Below are positions 42,385-51,365 of a stretch of 64,000 nt of DNA, piece by piece (positions within the stretch are counted from its first letter, which is position 1; each line of letters starts with the position of its first letter). The position numbers and the translations under genes are program-made. The stretch spans positions 1-64,000 of the forward strand of contig UQVZ01000011.1 in NCBI GenBank assembly GCA_900544675.1. Direction: 5' to 3'. A model generated the notes under the pieces. The model did no database searches and was not told where the DNA came from. It was given only the letters and a program-made list of their open reading frames with translations. The stretch comes from an uncultured Bacteroides sp. (lineage in GTDB: Bacteria; Bacteroidota; Bacteroidia; Bacteroidales; Bacteroidaceae).

Positions 42385-44733
42385 TTATTTGTTCGGTGTG
42401 TCCCATACTTTAGTCTGGGTACATTGTAAATCAATCCACTGATCACCGCATTTCACTTTAAAGTCTCCTTTCTCCAAGGTCCATTGACCGTAATAGTTGA
42501 CAAATGCCAGGTCGCTTCCTTTTATTTTTAAGGTAACAGTCTTAGTCTCGCCTGGGTTGAGCGCTATCTTGGTAAAGTTGCGCAGACGAATATTATCGGG
42601 TGTACTGCTTGCCACCAGGTCTTTCGAGAAGAGAAGGACGCTTTCTTTTCCGGCTACTTTGCCCGTGTTGGTTACGTCTACGGTGAAAGTCAGTTCGTCA
42701 TCAGCATCGAATGCCGGTTTATCCACTTTCAGGTTACTGTATTTATAAGTAGTATAGCTCAGTCCGAAACCGAACGGCCATTGGATATCCATGACCGAAT
42801 CATAATTGTAGTTACCGCCCATTTGTCCGATGTTTTCGCACGGTTTATAATCGTAAGTGGCAAGAGCGTTGATGTGTTTTGAATACGTGTAAGGCATTTT
42901 GCCACTGAAGTTGGCGTCACCGGCAAGCAGGTTTGCCAAGGCATCTCCTCCATAGTTTCCTGGAAGCATGATGTTTACTACAGCTTTGGCAAGCGGTTCG
43001 ATGTCCTTAATCAGGCGTGGACGACCTTCATTCAGAATCAGGATGACCGGTTTGCCGGTTGCTGCCAGTGCCTTTACCAGGTTCTGCTGGTTCATCGAGA
43101 GGTTCAGGTCGGTCAGGTTGCCCGGTGTCTCGCAATACGAGTTTTCTCCGATACAGGCAATAATGACATCAGCGTTTTGGGCGGCTGCCACCGACTTTTC
43201 TATTTCCGGCGTATTCTCTTCCCACCAGTTGTCATTCTTATAAGGAGCGTAGGTTACACCCGGTTCGTAAATGATGTTTTCTTTTCCGAACTTGTTGCAC
43301 AAAGCTTCATAGATGGTGTTGTATGCCTGGGCACATTCATCGGCACGGTGTCCCTGCCAGCTATACGACCACCCTCCGTTGAGGCAGCGCATCGAGTTGG
43401 CATTGGGACCGGCAAGCAAGATTTTCTTTCCTTTGGCAAGCGGCAGGATGTTGTCGGTATTCTTCAGCAATACTTCCGATTCCTCGGCAGCTTGCAGAGC
43501 TACTTTGGCAAATTCTTCTGAACCGAATTTCGGATAGTCTTCGGTGCTCCAATAAGGCTTATCGAAAAGTCCAAGGCGATATTTCAGGCGTAACACACGC
43601 GCTACAGCGTCATCAATACGGCTCATGGGCACTTCGCCTTCCTCTACCAGTTCTTTCAGGTAATCACAGAAACTTACTTCATAAGGTACCATTGACATGT
43701 CGATACCGGCATTGATGGCAATCTTGATGGCTTCTTTCTTGGTGGCTGCAATGTGGTCGCGAGTACACAGGTTATTGATGTCTGCCCAGTCTGTAACTAC
43801 CAGTCCGTCCCAGTTTAGGTCTTCTTTCAGCCATTGGGTCAGAAATTCCTTGTTGGCATGGAAAGGCATTCCGTTGTCTACCCCCGAATTGACCATGACG
43901 CTTAATGCTCCGTTGCGTACAGCTGCAAGGAAAGGAGCAAAATGTTTTTCGCGCATATCACTTCGCGAAATGGAAGAAGGAGTGCGGTCTTTGCCCGATA
44001 CCGGAACGCCATATCCCATATAGTGCTTCATGCAAGCAGCTACATGGTCCGGTCCGATATGGTTCGGGTCTTCGCCTTGGAATCCAGCTACGGATGCCTT
44101 GCCCATTTCGGCGTTCACGTAAGCGTCTTCACCGTAGTTCTCCCACATGCGTGACCAGCGAGGGTCTCTTCCCAGGTCGACTACAGGGGCGTATGTCCAG
44201 GGAATGCATCCCGCTTTGGTTTCGTAGGCTGATATTTCAGCTTCACGTTTCACCAGGTCGCGGTTGAATGAAGCTCCCATGTTTATTCCTTGCGGGAACA
44301 TGGTTCCTCCTAAGGTATAGGTCGTTCCGTGTATTTGGTCTACCCCGTAGATACAAGGAATACCGATTTCTTTCATCGACAGTTCTTGGATTTGCCGGAT
44401 AGCTTCTGCCCATTTTTCCTTGGTTTGGGCTACGCTTAACGGAACATTCAGTAATGAACCTACTTTGTATTTCCCGATAACGGTATCTAGCTTGCCTTTG
44501 TCAAGGGTGAACCCGTTCTTCTGGCTTGCCTTGAAATCAGTCACTACATCGATGGTGATTTCACACATCTGCCCGATTTTCTGTTCGAGGGTCATTTTCT
44601 TCAGCCACTCCTGTATGTTGGCTTCGATTTGCGGGTCGGACGGAATGGCAGGCTGTACCGTTTGACCCTGTGCGCTTAAACAAGCCCCCGTACACAAGAC
44701 AGAAGCCAGCACAATGTTTTTCAGATTTTTCAT
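42385..44733 (-). CDS. GH3 beta-glucosidase
   Basis: 782-residue exported family 3 glycosidase removing terminal beta-glucose (or xylose) from oligosaccharides. Signal peptide KNLKNIVLASVLCTGACLSAQ; GH3 N-domain with DQIHGTTYT and the nucleophile motif GLVVTDWADI (Asp315); C-domain with GPNANSMRCLNGGWSYSW and GENSYCETPG; a C-terminal fibronectin-III-like domain (FGFGLSYTTYKYSNL onward). It is the last gene of the leftward PUL operon, 130 bases after the GH95 gene. Probably periplasmic. Confidence 0.92.
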   Translation of the reverse strand: MKNLKNIVLASVLCTGACLSAQGQTVQPAIPSDPQIEANIQEWLKKMTLEQKIGQMCEITIDVVTDFKASQKNGFTLDKGKLDTVIGKYKVGSLLNVPLSVAQTKEKWAEAIRQIQELSMKEIGIPCIYGVDQIHGTTYTLGGTMFPQGINMGASFNRDLVKREAEISAYETKAGCIPWTYAPVVDLGRDPRWSRMWENYGEDAYVNAEMGKASVAGFQGEDPNHIGPDHVAACMKHYMGYGVPVSGKDRTPSSISRSDMREKHFAPFLAAVRNGALSVMVNSGVDNGMPFHANKEFLTQWLKEDLNWDGLVVTDWADINNLCTRDHIAATKKEAIKIAINAGIDMSMVPYEVSFCDYLKELVEEGEVPMSRIDDAVARVLRLKYRLGLFDKPYWSTEDYPKFGSEEFAKVALQAAEESEVLLKNTDNILPLAKGKKILLAGPNANSMRCLNGGWSYSWQGHRADECAQAYNTIYEALCNKFGKENIIYEPGVTYAPYKNDNWWEENTPEIEKSVAAAQNADVIIACIGENSYCETPGNLTDLNLSMNQQNLVKALAATGKPVILILNEGRPRLIKDIEPLAKAVVNIMLPGNYGGDALANLLAGDANFSGKMPYTYSKHINALATYDYKPCENIGQMGGNYNYDSVMDIQWPFGFGLSYTTYKYSNLKVDKPAFDADDELTFTVDVTNTGKVAGKESVLLFSKDLVASSTPDNIRLRNFTKIALNPGETKTVTLKIKGSDLAFVNYYGQWTLEKGDFKVKCGDQWIDLQCTQTKVWDTPNK

Positions 44734-44863
44734 GATACAAATTATGTTTATAAGTATTGTTTTTTTATTGTAAATATAGAAAGTTTCTTTGGGCTTTCCA
44801 AACAGACGTGTCCATCGTATCGGAAATGGATAAAATAGTATCGGTCAAGGAAAAACATACGGA

Positions 44864-47800
44864 TTAGAAACGGATATATGTCCGTTCTCCTTTCTGTAAG
44901 TTTAATTCCAGGAAGCCGTTTACCTCTTGTGCTTTTCCATTTACAGTTACACGAGTTACGCCGGCAGGCATTTTCAGCTTGATATCGGGGTTCCAGCCTC
45001 CGGTGAGACAGATTTCTACAGGCTTGCCTTCTGCCCATTTCATGTCTACCGTGGCTCCTCCCCGTACTTTGAATCCATACAGGTTGCCTTCTTTCCATGA
45101 ATCAGGAATGGCAGGAAGCAGGTTGATGAATCCGTCTTGGCTTTGTATCAGCATTTCGCTGATGCCTGAAGTACCTCCCCAATTTCCGTCCATCTGGAAA
45201 GGCGGGTGCGAACAGAACAGGTTAGGAAATGTGCCGCTTCCGTGTTGCGTGGGATTCGCTTGCGTATAGGCAGGCTGGAGCAGGCTTCGGAATAAGGTGT
45301 ATGCCCGGTTTCCGTCTCCCAGCCGTGCCCAGAAATTTATCTTCCATGCACGGCTCCATCCTGTACCTTCATCTCCACGGCGGTTGAGTGTCGCTTTGCA
45401 GGCTTCTGCCAGCTCGGGGGTATTATAAAGCGAAATCTGATTGCCCGGGTGCAAACCGTATAGATGCGATACGTGGCGGTGATGAATGTCGACTTCTTCA
45501 TAGTCTTCCAGCCATTCCATCAGATAACCTTTCTTGCTTATCTGGTGGGGAGGCAATAAGGCAATGGCATCCTGTAACTCTCGGACGTATGCCGAGTCGG
45601 TATGCAGGACAGAAGCAGCCTGTATGACATTGGTGTACAGTTCGCGTACCAGTTGGATATCCATCGTAGGACCCATGCAGACACTGATGGGAGTACGGTC
45701 TTTCTTTGATACATAAAATTCGTTTTCGGGTGATGAAGTGGGGGCGGTCACCAGCCATCCGTGCTTCGGTTCACGTACCATCGTCGAGTAGAAGAATGCC
45801 GAGGCTCCTTTCAGAATAGGGTAGATGTCGGCAAGGTATGCTTTGTCGCCCGTGTAGAGATAGTGTTCCCACAAGTGAGCACAAAGCCAGGCACCGCCTG
45901 TATTGGTCGCTCCCCATGACGGATGTTCGCCCGGGGCGGTGTAGTTCCATACGTTTGTCATCATGTGGAGCACCCATCCTTGTGCATCGGGACCATAGAA
46001 TGCTTTGGCTGTTTTCTCTCCGTCGGGCACCAACCGCTTGACCAGCGCTATCAGGGGTTGGTAGAGTTCCGAAAGGTTACAGGGCTCTACCGGCCAGTGA
46101 TTCATCTGGATGTTGATGTTGGTATGATAGTCTCCGTTCCACGGAGTAGCAGGTTCGTTCGCCCATAATCCTTGCAGGTTGGGTGGCAGGCTTCCCGGTC
46201 GGGTGCTGCTTATCAGCAGGTAGCGTCCGTAATTGTAATAGAGGGCAGCCAGCGAAGGGTCGTCCGCTTGTCGGAAACCTTCCAGCCGCTGGTCGGTAGT
46301 AAGTACAGACAGGGCAGGGTTTTCAGGTAAATACAGTCCGTTGCGGTTGAACAACGTCTGATAGCTTGCTATGGCATCGTGTTTCAGCTTGTCTGTATCG
46401 GCATGCAAAGCTTCTGCCAGCAGGCGGTCGGCTTCCGTCTCATACAGTTCGCCTTTCAGGTACGAGGTAGTGGCAGATACCACTATCCATGCCTCGTCGG
46501 CATTTTCTACTTCGATAGCAGCTGCTTCGGTGCGCATCCGGCTTGCTTTCCCGTTCAGTTTCACTCCCGTTATGGCGGTATAGCGGATACCGTCTTTTTG
46601 CGGGTTACCGCTATCCAACATACCGGCTATTTCCAGTTTTCCTTCGCTTAGTTTGCGTACCTGTCCTCTTTCCGGACGGCTCAAAGTCAGGCGGAAACCT
46701 AATGCTTCCGGACGGTCAGCTTGGAGGTGAATCACCAGCACATCGTTATCCCGCGATGCGAAGTATTCTCTTATATAACGGGTCTCGCCTTGGGTGAAGG
46801 TGGTATAAGCCATTCCCTTTCCCAGGTCTAACCAGCGGCGGTATCCGCTTACCGTATCGGCAGTGTTGTCATATATATAATTAAGGTATAGGTCAGCCAG
46901 CATCTGGAAAGCGCCGTAGGTTCCTCCCTTTTCAGGTTTCTTGGGCACGAAGCTGTTGTACATCAGCTCTTGCGCTTCTTTGTTCTTGCCTTCGAAGAGC
47001 AGGCGGCGGATTTCCGGCAGGCTTTCGGCTGCTTGCGGATTGCGGTAATCCGCTTCTGAACCGCTCCACATACTTATTTCGTTCAACACGATGTGTTCTT
47101 TTGCCACGCCTCCGTCAGGCATCATGCCCAGGCGCCCGTTGCCTAACGGGAGGGTTTCTTCCCATTGTGCCGCCGGCTCGTCATACCATAAAGTCTGATC
47201 GGTTCTACCCATAATAGGGGCAGGGTCTTTGCCGGTCAGGGCGCGGTAGATGCCTTCCGCCAGCACGATGGCACCGTATTTGTTCGGGTGTACGCTGTCG
47301 GTATAGGCTTGTGGATAATAAGGGCGCATCAGGGTATTCAGGTCGATGACGGGCAGGTGGCGTTCCTGTGCCACCTCCCGGATACGTGGAATGACTCCGT
47401 AGGTCGTGATGCTGTCGTTGATTCCCCAGTCTTGCCGGTTGCCCGGAATAGGCAGGCAGAGGTAGATTTTCGGATGTGAAGGCAGGGCTTCGAAAGCATC
47501 GATGAGGGCGTTCAGGTCCTGCTTGAAGTCGGCTTTGTATTGCCAGTTAACCGGTTTGGTATCGTTCGTGCCCAGTTTGATAGTCACGATGTCGGGCTGG
47601 AAGGCAAGGGCTTCCTTGAAACGGTCTTTCGCCATGTAGGGCAGGTTGCCTTTCATCATCAGGGTATGTGCGGTAAGTCCGAAGTTGCCAACTTCGTACC
47701 CGTCGCCCAGCATGCGTTGGAGCACTGCCGGATAGCTTTCCGTTTCGGGATGCGCTAAGGTAAATCCTTCGGTGATGCTGTTTCCTACACACGCTATTTT

Positions 47801-47878
47801 AACGGTTTTGGCTCCTTCTTGTGCGCAAAGCGTTAGAGGCAATAGCAGGAAAAGCAGGTTGAATAAGTTTTTTCTCAT
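44864..47878 (-). CDS. SGNH esterase - GH95 alpha-L-fucosidase fusion
   Basis: 1004-residue exported two-domain enzyme. After the signal peptide (LLFLLLPLTLCAQ) residues 25-230 form an SGNH hydrolase: GNSITEG (Ser34), KLGTNDTKP and DSVHPNKYG complete the Ser-Asp-His set. From about residue 245 a family 95 glycosidase begins (WYDEPAAQWEETLPLGNGRL), with NGDYHTNINIQMNHWPVEPC and GDGNRAYTLFRSLL. It would remove acetyl esters and alpha-1,2-fucose (or L-galactose). ATG 47878 gives a clean signal peptide; the longer frame to 47923 overlaps the GH43 gene. Confidence 0.88.
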   Translation of the reverse strand: MRKNLFNLLFLLLPLTLCAQEGAKTVKIACVGNSITEGFTLAHPETESYPAVLQRMLGDGYEVGNFGLTAHTLMMKGNLPYMAKDRFKEALAFQPDIVTIKLGTNDTKPVNWQYKADFKQDLNALIDAFEALPSHPKIYLCLPIPGNRQDWGINDSITTYGVIPRIREVAQERHLPVIDLNTLMRPYYPQAYTDSVHPNKYGAIVLAEGIYRALTGKDPAPIMGRTDQTLWYDEPAAQWEETLPLGNGRLGMMPDGGVAKEHIVLNEISMWSGSEADYRNPQAAESLPEIRRLLFEGKNKEAQELMYNSFVPKKPEKGGTYGAFQMLADLYLNYIYDNTADTVSGYRRWLDLGKGMAYTTFTQGETRYIREYFASRDNDVLVIHLQADRPEALGFRLTLSRPERGQVRKLSEGKLEIAGMLDSGNPQKDGIRYTAITGVKLNGKASRMRTEAAAIEVENADEAWIVVSATTSYLKGELYETEADRLLAEALHADTDKLKHDAIASYQTLFNRNGLYLPENPALSVLTTDQRLEGFRQADDPSLAALYYNYGRYLLISSTRPGSLPPNLQGLWANEPATPWNGDYHTNINIQMNHWPVEPCNLSELYQPLIALVKRLVPDGEKTAKAFYGPDAQGWVLHMMTNVWNYTAPGEHPSWGATNTGGAWLCAHLWEHYLYTGDKAYLADIYPILKGASAFFYSTMVREPKHGWLVTAPTSSPENEFYVSKKDRTPISVCMGPTMDIQLVRELYTNVIQAASVLHTDSAYVRELQDAIALLPPHQISKKGYLMEWLEDYEEVDIHHRHVSHLYGLHPGNQISLYNTPELAEACKATLNRRGDEGTGWSRAWKINFWARLGDGNRAYTLFRSLLQPAYTQANPTQHGSGTFPNLFCSHPPFQMDGNWGGTSGISEMLIQSQDGFINLLPAIPDSWKEGNLYGFKVRGGATVDMKWAEGKPVEICLTGGWNPDIKLKMPAGVTRVTVNGKAQEVNGFLELNLQKGERTYIRF

Positions 47879-47891
47879 GGTATCTGTCTTT

Positions 47892-50789
47892 TTAGTTAAA
47901 TTGCCATTGATCAAAACAAACATTTTCCCCTTTTATTACAAAGCAGAGGTCTGTTTTCCCTTGTACTGGTGTTTGTATGTTGCCATTCAGGTTTTTCATA
48001 TCACGATTGTCGATGGCAACAGCAGCGATGAGTTTGCCTTCCGGTGTGTCTTGGTACACTTCGATGCTTCCTTGCCCGCAGGCTCTTGCTTGAAATCCTG
48101 AAGGGATTTCTTTAAAATCCGCTCCTCTTACAATGATGATTCCCTGCTTGTCTTTCAAGGCTGTCGCCCACATATTGCCAGATTTGTTTCCTTGTCGGAA
48201 TCTGATGTCCTGGGTAGCTGCTGTCGTTTCTGCCTGTTGCAGGGCAAAGGGGTCGAGTGCTTTTATTTGGCTAACTCCTTCTAAGGTTTGTTTTCCCATG
48301 GCAATATGCACGTTCTTTTCGTCTACATCAATTTCGTCTACGCATATATTGCGGAAACCGCCATCGGTGTTAAAGCTATTTTGCAGACTTGTGGTATGAT
48401 AAAACACATACCATTTGCCTTGGTATTTATGCAGGTGAGTATGGTTGTTGCTGTAATTGAATCCGTGTTCTCCGGGATTTTTCAGGTAATTATTTCCATA
48501 TTGCCAGCTTTGGGTGTCGAGGGGAGTTTTGCTGGTCATGTAAACCATGCAACATCGGGTAGGTTTCTCAACCGAAAGCGTCCAGTCGTCGTATTCCTGC
48601 CAGTCGGTATTATAGGTATAAACATAGGTGCCGTTAATGAAATTCAGTTCGTTCGCTTCAAAATGATGGGGAGCATTGATTGGGATTATCTCACTCCCAA
48701 TGCTGGTCATGTCATCGCCTAAACGCATAATGCGTGCGTCTCCGGCTCCAAAAGCGAGCCATCCGGTTCCGTTTTCATCGATGACAGCTCCTGGGTCAAA
48801 AGGCACCTTACAGCCTTTTAGCCCGGGAGTATTTGCATCTACAAGGCTTTTTCCGAGTGGACTTGTCCAAGGACCTACAGGAGAAGTGGCTGTCAAGACA
48901 CCTGTACCGAATCCGCTATTGGAAAAATAAAGGTAGAAATGGGTCTTTCCATCCTTTTCTTTACGTTTAACGATAGAAGGTGCCCATGAAGCGATAATCC
49001 ACGGTGCAATGCTGTCGGTGTGGATTAGTCCGTGATAAGTCCAGTTTACCATATCATCTGTCGACATCATCGCTAAGGATTTGATATGTTCGTAGGTGTT
49101 TCTTCCGTCTTTTCCTACAGATTCATATTGTTGGTGGTCGTTCGTGCCATATACATATAGCCTTCCTTCATGTTCGATGGCGGTCGGATCGGCAGTAAAC
49201 AGGAAGTCAAGTAACGGGTTGGCATTTTTTGAAGTCAGCTTAGGTGAAACTTCCGGTACGATAGGCATGTACTTGAAGTGGTCAAAATCAGCATATCCGT
49301 CCCCTTCAACAAACAAGCCGAGGTAGACGCCTGTAAATCCTCCATTTGTTTCCGTACTGAGGTAACGGGAATCCATCAGTCCGGCTTCTATATAATGCGT
49401 GCCGTCGGTAGAATAATATAAGGTGTAGAGGTCAGCATTACCTGTTATCCGTAGTTGGACGGGTTGCCCGCTCACTTCGCAGAGGTCCTTTTCATAACAG
49501 AGCGCTCCTATCCGGTACCTGAGTTTCAACTGCTTGCCAGAAACGAACAGGTCGTAATGAGCCGACGGGCAAAGATAAGCGGTGATTCCGGCATTTCCAT
49601 TCCCGTATGCCTGAAGGCTGGTGGTAGCCTGAAACTGGATATCTTCTTGCCTGCGTCCTACAAAAGAAGGAGAGCAATTGGAATCATCCAGCTTCTTGTC
49701 GCTTCCTTTTATCCGGAGGAATCCGTTTCTTTCCGTCAGCGAATAACAGGTTGTGTCGGGAACACCGGTCCAGTTCCATTCCACACCGAGACAGGGATTG
49801 TTGAAGTCCCAGTCAGGACTGTATTTTATTTTGGTTTGAGGCAATGTCTTGACATGACCCATGTCCAGGTCGATGGTGCCGTTCCCATTTACCACGGGCC
49901 ATCCTTCTGCGTTCCATTCTACAGGTGCCAGAAAGGTTTCCCTTCCTAATACGTGATGCTGTCCGCTTTGGGTACGGAAGCCGAGGCATACCAGCCACCA
50001 CGAGCCGTCTTGTGCCTGCACCATGTCGGCATGACCTACTCCCTGTATTGGGTTTGCCTGGGCGTTTTTGTTGATATGGGTCAGTATCGGGTTGGCAGGA
50101 TTGCTTTCGTAAGGACCTTCTATTGTCCGGCTGCGTGCGATGGTGACTTTGTGTCCGTATTCCGTTCCGCCTTCGCTGATTAACAGGTAGTACCATCCTT
50201 CCCGTTTATAAATATGTGGACCTTCGGGGTAACGTCCGCCTGTTCCTTCCCAAATGCGTTTCGACTCCGTGAGCTGCTTACCCGTTTTTGGCTCGATTTC
50301 GCAAAGCCAGATGGCATCGCCGGGATTACTTACCAGGTAACAATGTCCGTCTTCGAAATAGAGTGAAGGGTCTATGCCTCCCTGACGTATCCATACAGGG
50401 TCGGACCATTCCCCGCGTGGGTCATCGGTATATACTAGGAAATTTCCTTTGCCCGAATTGTTGGTGGTGACCATATAATAGGTTCCGTCGTTGTAACGGA
50501 TGGTAGGCGCATAGATGCCTCCCCACATATTTCCTCCTTTGATGTCCAATTGGGACTTGCGGGTCAGTACGTGGCCTATCTGTTCCCAGTTCACCAGGTC
50601 GCGGCTATGAAAGAGAGGAACTCCGGGAAAGTATTCGAACGAACTGTTTACTAAATAGAAATCATCTCCTACCCGGCATACACTGGGGTCGGGATGGAAC
50701 CCCGGTATTACCGGATTTTTGTATCCTTGTCCGAAGAGTTGGGCAAAGCACATCAGCAAGGATGATACCAATATTCCTTTGTTTCGCAT
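47892..50789 (-). CDS. Tandem GH43-GH43 glycosidase with C-terminal lectin-like domain
   Basis: 965-residue exported enzyme, first gene of the leftward PUL operon. Unit 1 (about 23-320): base HPDPSVC (Asp34), GGIDPSLYF and acid RYPEGPHIY, followed by a beta-sandwich typical of GH43 xylosidase/arabinofuranosidases (to about 510). Unit 2 (about 525-830): DPTAIEHEGRLYVYG, PFDPGAVIDENG and EANELNFINGTY keep all three acids. A CBM6-like domain ends the protein. Probable arabinofuranosidase or xylosidase acting on side chains. A -7 box lies at 50831-50824. Confidence 0.88.
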   Translation of the reverse strand: MRNKGILVSSLLMCFAQLFGQGYKNPVIPGFHPDPSVCRVGDDFYLVNSSFEYFPGVPLFHSRDLVNWEQIGHVLTRKSQLDIKGGNMWGGIYAPTIRYNDGTYYMVTTNNSGKGNFLVYTDDPRGEWSDPVWIRQGGIDPSLYFEDGHCYLVSNPGDAIWLCEIEPKTGKQLTESKRIWEGTGGRYPEGPHIYKREGWYYLLISEGGTEYGHKVTIARSRTIEGPYESNPANPILTHINKNAQANPIQGVGHADMVQAQDGSWWLVCLGFRTQSGQHHVLGRETFLAPVEWNAEGWPVVNGNGTIDLDMGHVKTLPQTKIKYSPDWDFNNPCLGVEWNWTGVPDTTCYSLTERNGFLRIKGSDKKLDDSNCSPSFVGRRQEDIQFQATTSLQAYGNGNAGITAYLCPSAHYDLFVSGKQLKLRYRIGALCYEKDLCEVSGQPVQLRITGNADLYTLYYSTDGTHYIEAGLMDSRYLSTETNGGFTGVYLGLFVEGDGYADFDHFKYMPIVPEVSPKLTSKNANPLLDFLFTADPTAIEHEGRLYVYGTNDHQQYESVGKDGRNTYEHIKSLAMMSTDDMVNWTYHGLIHTDSIAPWIIASWAPSIVKRKEKDGKTHFYLYFSNSGFGTGVLTATSPVGPWTSPLGKSLVDANTPGLKGCKVPFDPGAVIDENGTGWLAFGAGDARIMRLGDDMTSIGSEIIPINAPHHFEANELNFINGTYVYTYNTDWQEYDDWTLSVEKPTRCCMVYMTSKTPLDTQSWQYGNNYLKNPGEHGFNYSNNHTHLHKYQGKWYVFYHTTSLQNSFNTDGGFRNICVDEIDVDEKNVHIAMGKQTLEGVSQIKALDPFALQQAETTAATQDIRFRQGNKSGNMWATALKDKQGIIIVRGADFKEIPSGFQARACGQGSIEVYQDTPEGKLIAAVAIDNRDMKNLNGNIQTPVQGKTDLCFVIKGENVCFDQWQFN

Positions 50790-50823
50790 ACGTATTAAAT
50801 TAAAATAATTGTTTCGTTATGTG

Positions 50824-50831
50824 CAAAGATA
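50824..50831 (-). promoter_or_regulatory. -7 box of the leftward PUL operon
   Basis: TATCTTTG on the minus strand, an exact consensus, 35 bases before the GH43 ATG. The -33 is not evident, as expected for an activator-dependent promoter. Confidence 0.5.
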
Positions 50832-50972
50832 CATTTTTTTTCTTATCAGCACGGAGATAAGGCGCAGGATGTTCGGTACACGATGTTTCCAAAAGGGGGA
50901 ATAAATGTTCGTGACGTGTAAAAATAGGTCTGTTTGAAAAACAGCCATTCTCTTTTCAATTGGTTACATTTT

Positions 50973-51066
50973 ACGTCCTCCAATTGGAAAACGTACGTCC
51001 CCCGTATGGAAAACGTATATTCCCCGATTGGAGGACGTACGTTTTCCATATGGAGGACATAAAAAG
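50973..51066. repeat. 94-bp palindromic element of 22-bp units, copy B
   Basis: Units begin at 50973 (18 bases), 50991, 51013 and 51035 (22 bases each) and end with ACATAAAAAG, exactly the plan of copy A at 25867. The left half is nearly the inverse of the right half, giving a potential stem of about 40 bp. Confidence 0.8.
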
Positions 51067-51310
51067 AAGGGGGTGCAAACGGAATATGAACCTTTTAAAA
51101 ATAGATTGTCATGAGTGCTTTTATGAATTGTATAATATTGGGTTGTTTATCCTATCATGCGGCGGATGTATTTTATCAGGGTCATGCTGTTATGACGGGT
51201 AAACAATACGTTTTAGCGGTAAGGGTATTGAAAAGTTTCTAAATAGGTGTGTGAACAAACTATGCCCTTTGGTGAAACAAAATTATCCCTAAAGTTTGTT
51301 TTGTATGCAA

Positions 51311-51318
51311 TAATTTTG
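51311..51318 (+). promoter_or_regulatory. -7 box of susC
   Basis: TAATTTTG, an exact consensus, 48 bases before the susC start. No TTTG at the normal -33 spacing, which fits dependence on the hybrid two-component regulator. Confidence 0.55.
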
Positions 51319-51365
51319 TAAAGTCCTGAAAGGAGCAGAGTGGGAAGCTTGGCTCAGGACAGGAC

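Larger units (their letters stand above)
50790..51365. other. Divergent control region of the PUL
   Basis: 576 bases between the divergent GH43 and susC genes. In order: GH43 -7 box (50824-50831), 94-bp element copy B (50973-51066), a stretch with only a doubtful 43-codon frame, an inverted repeat ACAAACT/AGTTTGT (51255-51261 and 51293-51299) and the susC -7 box (51311-51318). Confidence 0.6.

Noticed and set aside
51110..51241. 43-codon frame in the PUL control region
   Set aside because: No promoter, no recognisable signal or family; treated as noncoding.
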